The position numbers and the translations under genes were made by a program. This document shows, piece after piece, positions 6,648 to 7,853 of a stretch of DNA of 7,853 nt (its first letter is position 1; each line of letters begins with the position of its first letter). Location: NCBI GenBank assembly GCA_900549545.1, contig URPA01000075.1:1-7853 (forward strand). Reading direction: 5' to 3'. Source of the DNA: an uncultured Eubacteriales bacterium. GTDB taxonomy: Bacteria > Bacillota > Clostridia > Oscillospirales > Oscillospiraceae. The notes below the pieces were generated by a model. That model did not search any database and was not told where the DNA came from. It saw nothing but the letters and a program-made list of their open reading frames with translations.

Positions 6648-6657
6648 TTATAACACA
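6647..6657 (-). promoter_or_regulatory. Extended -10 promoter of the PBP gene
   Basis: The minus strand reads TGTGTTATAAT, a perfect TATAAT with the TGN extension. A perfect TTGACA lies at 6661-6666 but only 8 bp away, too close to act as the partner -35; no good hexamer lies at 16-18 bp. An extended -10 promoter is the best reading, with transcription starting near 6640. Confidence 0.55.
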
Positions 6658-6705
6658 GATTGTCAATCCGGGGTTGAAAAAATGTAAATTTTCTCCGCAA
6701 TCTTC

Positions 6706-6721
6706 CTTAATAATAATTAAG
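6706..6721. repeat. AT-rich 16-bp palindrome in the divergent intergenic region
   Basis: CTTAAT and ATTAAG flank AATA. It lies between the PBP promoter and the promoter of the BofC-like gene. It could be a protein site, but AT-rich palindromes of this size arise by chance, so the call is weak. Confidence 0.25.
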
Positions 6722-6734
6722 AGGGTAATTCCAA

Positions 6735-6763
6735 GTATATTTTCACCAATATGTGGGATAATA
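6735..6763 (+). promoter_or_regulatory. Sigma-G-like promoter of the BofC-like gene
   Basis: GTATA (6735-6739), a 17-bp spacer and GATAATA (6757-6763) fit the forespore sigma-G pattern known from Bacillus (GHATR, 17-18 bp, CATHMTA) at all but the first base of the -10. Read as sigma-A, the -10 GATAAT is fair but the -35 would be the poor AGTATA. The start would fall near 6770, about 20 nt before the start codon. It fits the known forespore expression of bofC, but remains a motif match. Confidence 0.5.
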
Positions 6764-6791
6764 ATGCAAAAATCACATTGGAGACGTTACA

Positions 6792-7133
6792 ATGAATATA
6801 AAGCTCAAGGCCATAGTTTTGTGTGTGCTCGCCGGGGCGGCGATAGCCACGGGCAGCGCCGCGTTCAAAACGCTCAAGCCCGCCGCGAAAACAGACCTGC
6901 CCACCGAGGTCTACGCCCGCTACAAGGCAGGCGAGGACACGGCAAAGTTTTTCCTGCGCTCTGACGGGGAATATGTCGCGGTGTATCAGGACAAAAAGGG
7001 CAAAAAGCCCCTGATGGTCACGGGTATAGAGCTCAGCTGCCTGCGCGACGCGGATAAGGCCATGGTGGAGGCAGGGCTTCCCGCCAAGGACCGGCGGGAA
7101 CTTTTGATGCTTTTGGAAGATTTGGGCTCTTAA
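6792..7133 (+). CDS. BofC C-terminal-domain-like, membrane-anchored small protein
   Basis: This 113-residue protein starts at an ATG with GGAG 8 nt upstream. Residues about 5-24 form a signal peptide or anchor (LKAIVLCVLAGAAIA), so the rest should lie outside the cytoplasmic membrane. Residues about 52-112 follow the pattern I associate with the BofC C-terminal domain: a strand with FFLRSDGEYVAVYQ, a short basic turn, PLMVTGIELSCL, then a helix ending LLMLLEDLGS. In Bacillus, BofC acts in the forespore to restrain SpoIVB and so the sigma-K checkpoint; the full-length protein is larger, and this one has only the C-terminal part plus an anchor. Such short versions are, to my knowledge, common in Clostridia, where the role is unclear. 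A sigma-G-like promoter upstream supports a spore link. Similarity is by eye, so the family call is moderate; the ORF itself is secure. Confidence 0.65.
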   Translation: MNIKLKAIVLCVLAGAAIATGSAAFKTLKPAAKTDLPTEVYARYKAGEDTAKFFLRSDGEYVAVYQDKKGKKPLMVTGIELSCLRDADKAMVEAGLPAKDRRELLMLLEDLGS

Positions 7134-7139
7134 AAACTA

Positions 7140-7168
7140 TTGATTTCTTGCACGCGATAGGGTAAAAT
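7140..7168 (+). promoter_or_regulatory. Sigma-A promoter of the DUF1292 gene
   Basis: TTGATT (7140-7145), a 17-bp spacer and TAAAAT (7163-7168) make a good vegetative promoter just after the stop of the BofC-like gene. Transcription should start near 7175, giving a leader of about 25 nt before the start at 7201. No terminator separates it from the upstream gene. Confidence 0.7.
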
Positions 7169-7200
7169 ACAATCAGACAATGGTTTGGAGGTTTTACTCG

Positions 7201-7488
7201 ATGAGCGAAGATTACGGCAACGATTTTATCACCATTATCGACGATGACGGGCAGGAGTTTGAGCTTGAGGTTCTTGACTCCATGGATTATAACGGCGAGA
7301 GCTATGTGGCCTTTCTCCCCGCGGATATGGACGAGAATGGCCCGGATTACGGCATGATAATCCTCCGCTCCGTGCTCGACGATAACGGCGATGAGCTGTT
7401 TGAGTCTATCGATGATGAGGAGCAGCTTCAGGATGTGTATGAGCATTTTATGGTGCTGCTGTTTGACGATGAGGATGACGGGGAGTAA
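7201..7488 (+). CDS. DUF1292 family acidic protein (YrzB-like)
   Basis: The protein has 95 residues from the ATG at 7201, which has GGAGG 9 nt upstream; an in-frame ATG at 7180 lies before that site and is not used. It is very acidic, with Asp/Glu clusters at both ends. The pattern of ITIIDDDGQEFELEVLDS, then a tyrosine-rich strand YNGESYVAFLP, then MIILRSVLDDNGDELFESIDDEEQ and a C-terminal helix is that of DUF1292, small cytoplasmic proteins of Firmicutes such as YrzB. No biochemical role is established that I know of. In many Firmicutes the gene sits next to the Holliday-junction resolvase gene ruvX/yrrK; here it stands alone with its own promoter, and its stop codon overlaps the candidate -10 of the 6S RNA promoter. 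Confidence 0.85.
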   Translation: MSEDYGNDFITIIDDDGQEFELEVLDSMDYNGESYVAFLPADMDENGPDYGMIILRSVLDDNGDELFESIDDEEQLQDVYEHFMVLLFDDEDDGE

Positions 7489-7491
7489 TAT
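7463..7491 (+). promoter_or_regulatory. Candidate sigma-A promoter of the 6S RNA, inside the end of the DUF1292 gene
   Basis: TTGACG (7463-7468), a 17-bp spacer and TAATAT (7486-7491) give a fair promoter. The -10 overlaps the TAA stop of the DUF1292 gene. The start would fall near 7498, giving a precursor with about 48 nt before the 6S-like part. Confidence 0.5.
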
Positions 7492-7525
7492 CCCGTTTGG
7501 TGAGGGCATATAAATCAGTCAGATA

Positions 7526-7545
7526 CCCGGCGGTGCACCGCCGGG
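7526..7545. repeat. Perfect 20-bp GC-rich palindrome before the 6S RNA
   Basis: CCCGGCGG and CCGCCGGG pair around TGCA. It forms a very stable 8-bp hairpin at the 5' side of the 6S-like region. No T tract follows, so it is not a usual terminator for the DUF1292 gene. It may be a 5' cap or processing signal of the 6S precursor. Confidence 0.6.
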
Positions 7546-7744
7546 CTAAGTCCTGCTGTGTGCGTGTCGTCTTTGACCTTCGTGGCTCATTAAACCCACA
7601 TCTCTTATAAGGGATGCCGATATGAGTCTGCGGATTGCAGGCCTCCCGGCCTCGCCCGGAAGTTGGAAGCAGCGAAACAGAACTTAGGCGACCCACCTGC
7701 TCTTATGTGCAGGTTATAACTGAGCCAGCACGGCATAAGCGGGA
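7546..7744 (+). ncRNA. ssrS: 6S RNA, probable
   Basis: This non-coding stretch of about 200 nt ends at a strong terminator. It has 6S-type landmarks. At the 5' side AAGTCCTGCTGTGTG resembles the start of B. subtilis 6S-1 as I recall it, and TTTGACC (7572-7578) matches the template for the GGUCAAA core of its product RNA. At the 3' side a small hairpin ACCTGC/GCAGGT (7695-7714) is followed by TTATAACTG and CGGCAT, parallel to the bubble hairpin and GGTTACAGCC...CGGCAT of E. coli 6S. TGCTG (7554-7558) can pair with CAGCA (7726-7730) to close the central bubble. 6S RNA mimics an open promoter and sequesters sigma-A RNA polymerase in stationary phase. Ends are approximate and the comparison is from memory; an unrelated structured RNA is the alternative. 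Confidence 0.7.
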
Positions 7745-7776
7745 GCCCCCTGAGCGAAAGCTCAGGGGGCGTTTTT
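7745..7776 (+). terminator. Intrinsic terminator of the 6S RNA
   Basis: A perfect 11-bp stem (GCCCCCTGAGC / GCTCAGGGGGC) with a GAAA tetraloop is followed by G and five T. Its direction fixes the 6S-like transcript on the plus strand. Confidence 0.93.
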
Positions 7777-7803
7777 ATCGCAATGGCAAAGGCTGTGTAG
7801 CTT

Positions 7804-7834
7804 GTCAAAAAAGTCCTACAAGGACTTTTTTGAC
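7804..7834. terminator. Bidirectional terminator-like hairpin near the right edge
   Basis: GTCAAAAAAGTCC and GGACTTTTTTGAC are perfect 13-bp arms around TACAA. The GC-containing core with six A before and six T after gives a terminator shape on either strand. It probably separates the 6S transcript from a gene beyond the edge, or is a copy of a dispersed palindrome. No gene is visible between it and the window end. Confidence 0.6.
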
Positions 7835-7853
7835 CGCTTCAACCGCCGAGCGT

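Noticed and set aside
7546..7744. Minus-strand reading as a large SRP RNA (GCCGTGCTGG and CAATCCGC are seen)
   Set aside because: Only scattered matches, no proper domain IV loop in order, and the strong terminator with its T tract sits on the plus-strand side.
7605..7808. Minus-strand open frames of 67-82 codons over the right end
   Set aside because: They overlap the structured RNA and its terminator, lack ribosome sites and resemble no protein family.

Overview
The window reads as chromosomal DNA from a spore-forming anaerobic Firmicute of the class Clostridia, probably Oscillospiraceae-like. The pointers are GC-rich coding with AGGAGG-type ribosome sites, a subunit-split biotin-dependent oxaloacetate decarboxylase, a BofC-like sporulation protein, a DUF1292 protein and a probable Firmicutes-type 6S RNA. 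The taxonomic placement is inference from gene content.

Left part (1-2013, minus strand): the start of a decarboxylase operon. Reading leftward it holds a free carboxyltransferase alpha subunit without its own biotin domain, a one-span gamma subunit, and a separate biotin carrier protein that runs off the left edge. Spacing is 3 nt and then a 4-nt ATGA overlap, so translation is tightly coupled. A membrane beta subunit would be expected outside the window. A leader with a candidate attenuator hairpin precedes the operon.

Middle (1984-6566, minus strand): a cell-wall block. A class A penicillin-binding protein (glycosyltransferase plus transpeptidase) lies upstream. A 93-residue protein of unknown function, read from a TTG codon behind a good sigma-A promoter, comes next. 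A secreted endopeptidase with four SH3b repeats, a Thr-Pro linker and an NlpC/P60 domain follows, and ends in a strong intrinsic terminator. One enzyme builds peptidoglycan and the other should cut it.

Right part (6567-7853): a divergent intergenic region carries an extended -10 for the PBP gene with a 19-bp palindrome across its presumed start, and a sigma-G-like promoter facing rightward into a small BofC-C-like membrane-anchored protein. Next come a DUF1292 acidic protein with its own promoter, then a probable 6S RNA gene whose candidate promoter overlaps the DUF1292 stop codon, its terminator, and a bidirectional terminator-like hairpin near the edge.

Nothing here is clearly a new defence or mobile system; there is no CRISPR array, transposase, tRNA or rRNA. 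The items most worth a second look are the sigma-G-like promoter of the BofC-like gene, the palindrome over the PBP start, the unknown 93-residue protein between two murein enzymes, the 6S locus layout, and low-complexity Gly/Ile/Asp and Thr-Pro segments in the two wall enzymes.
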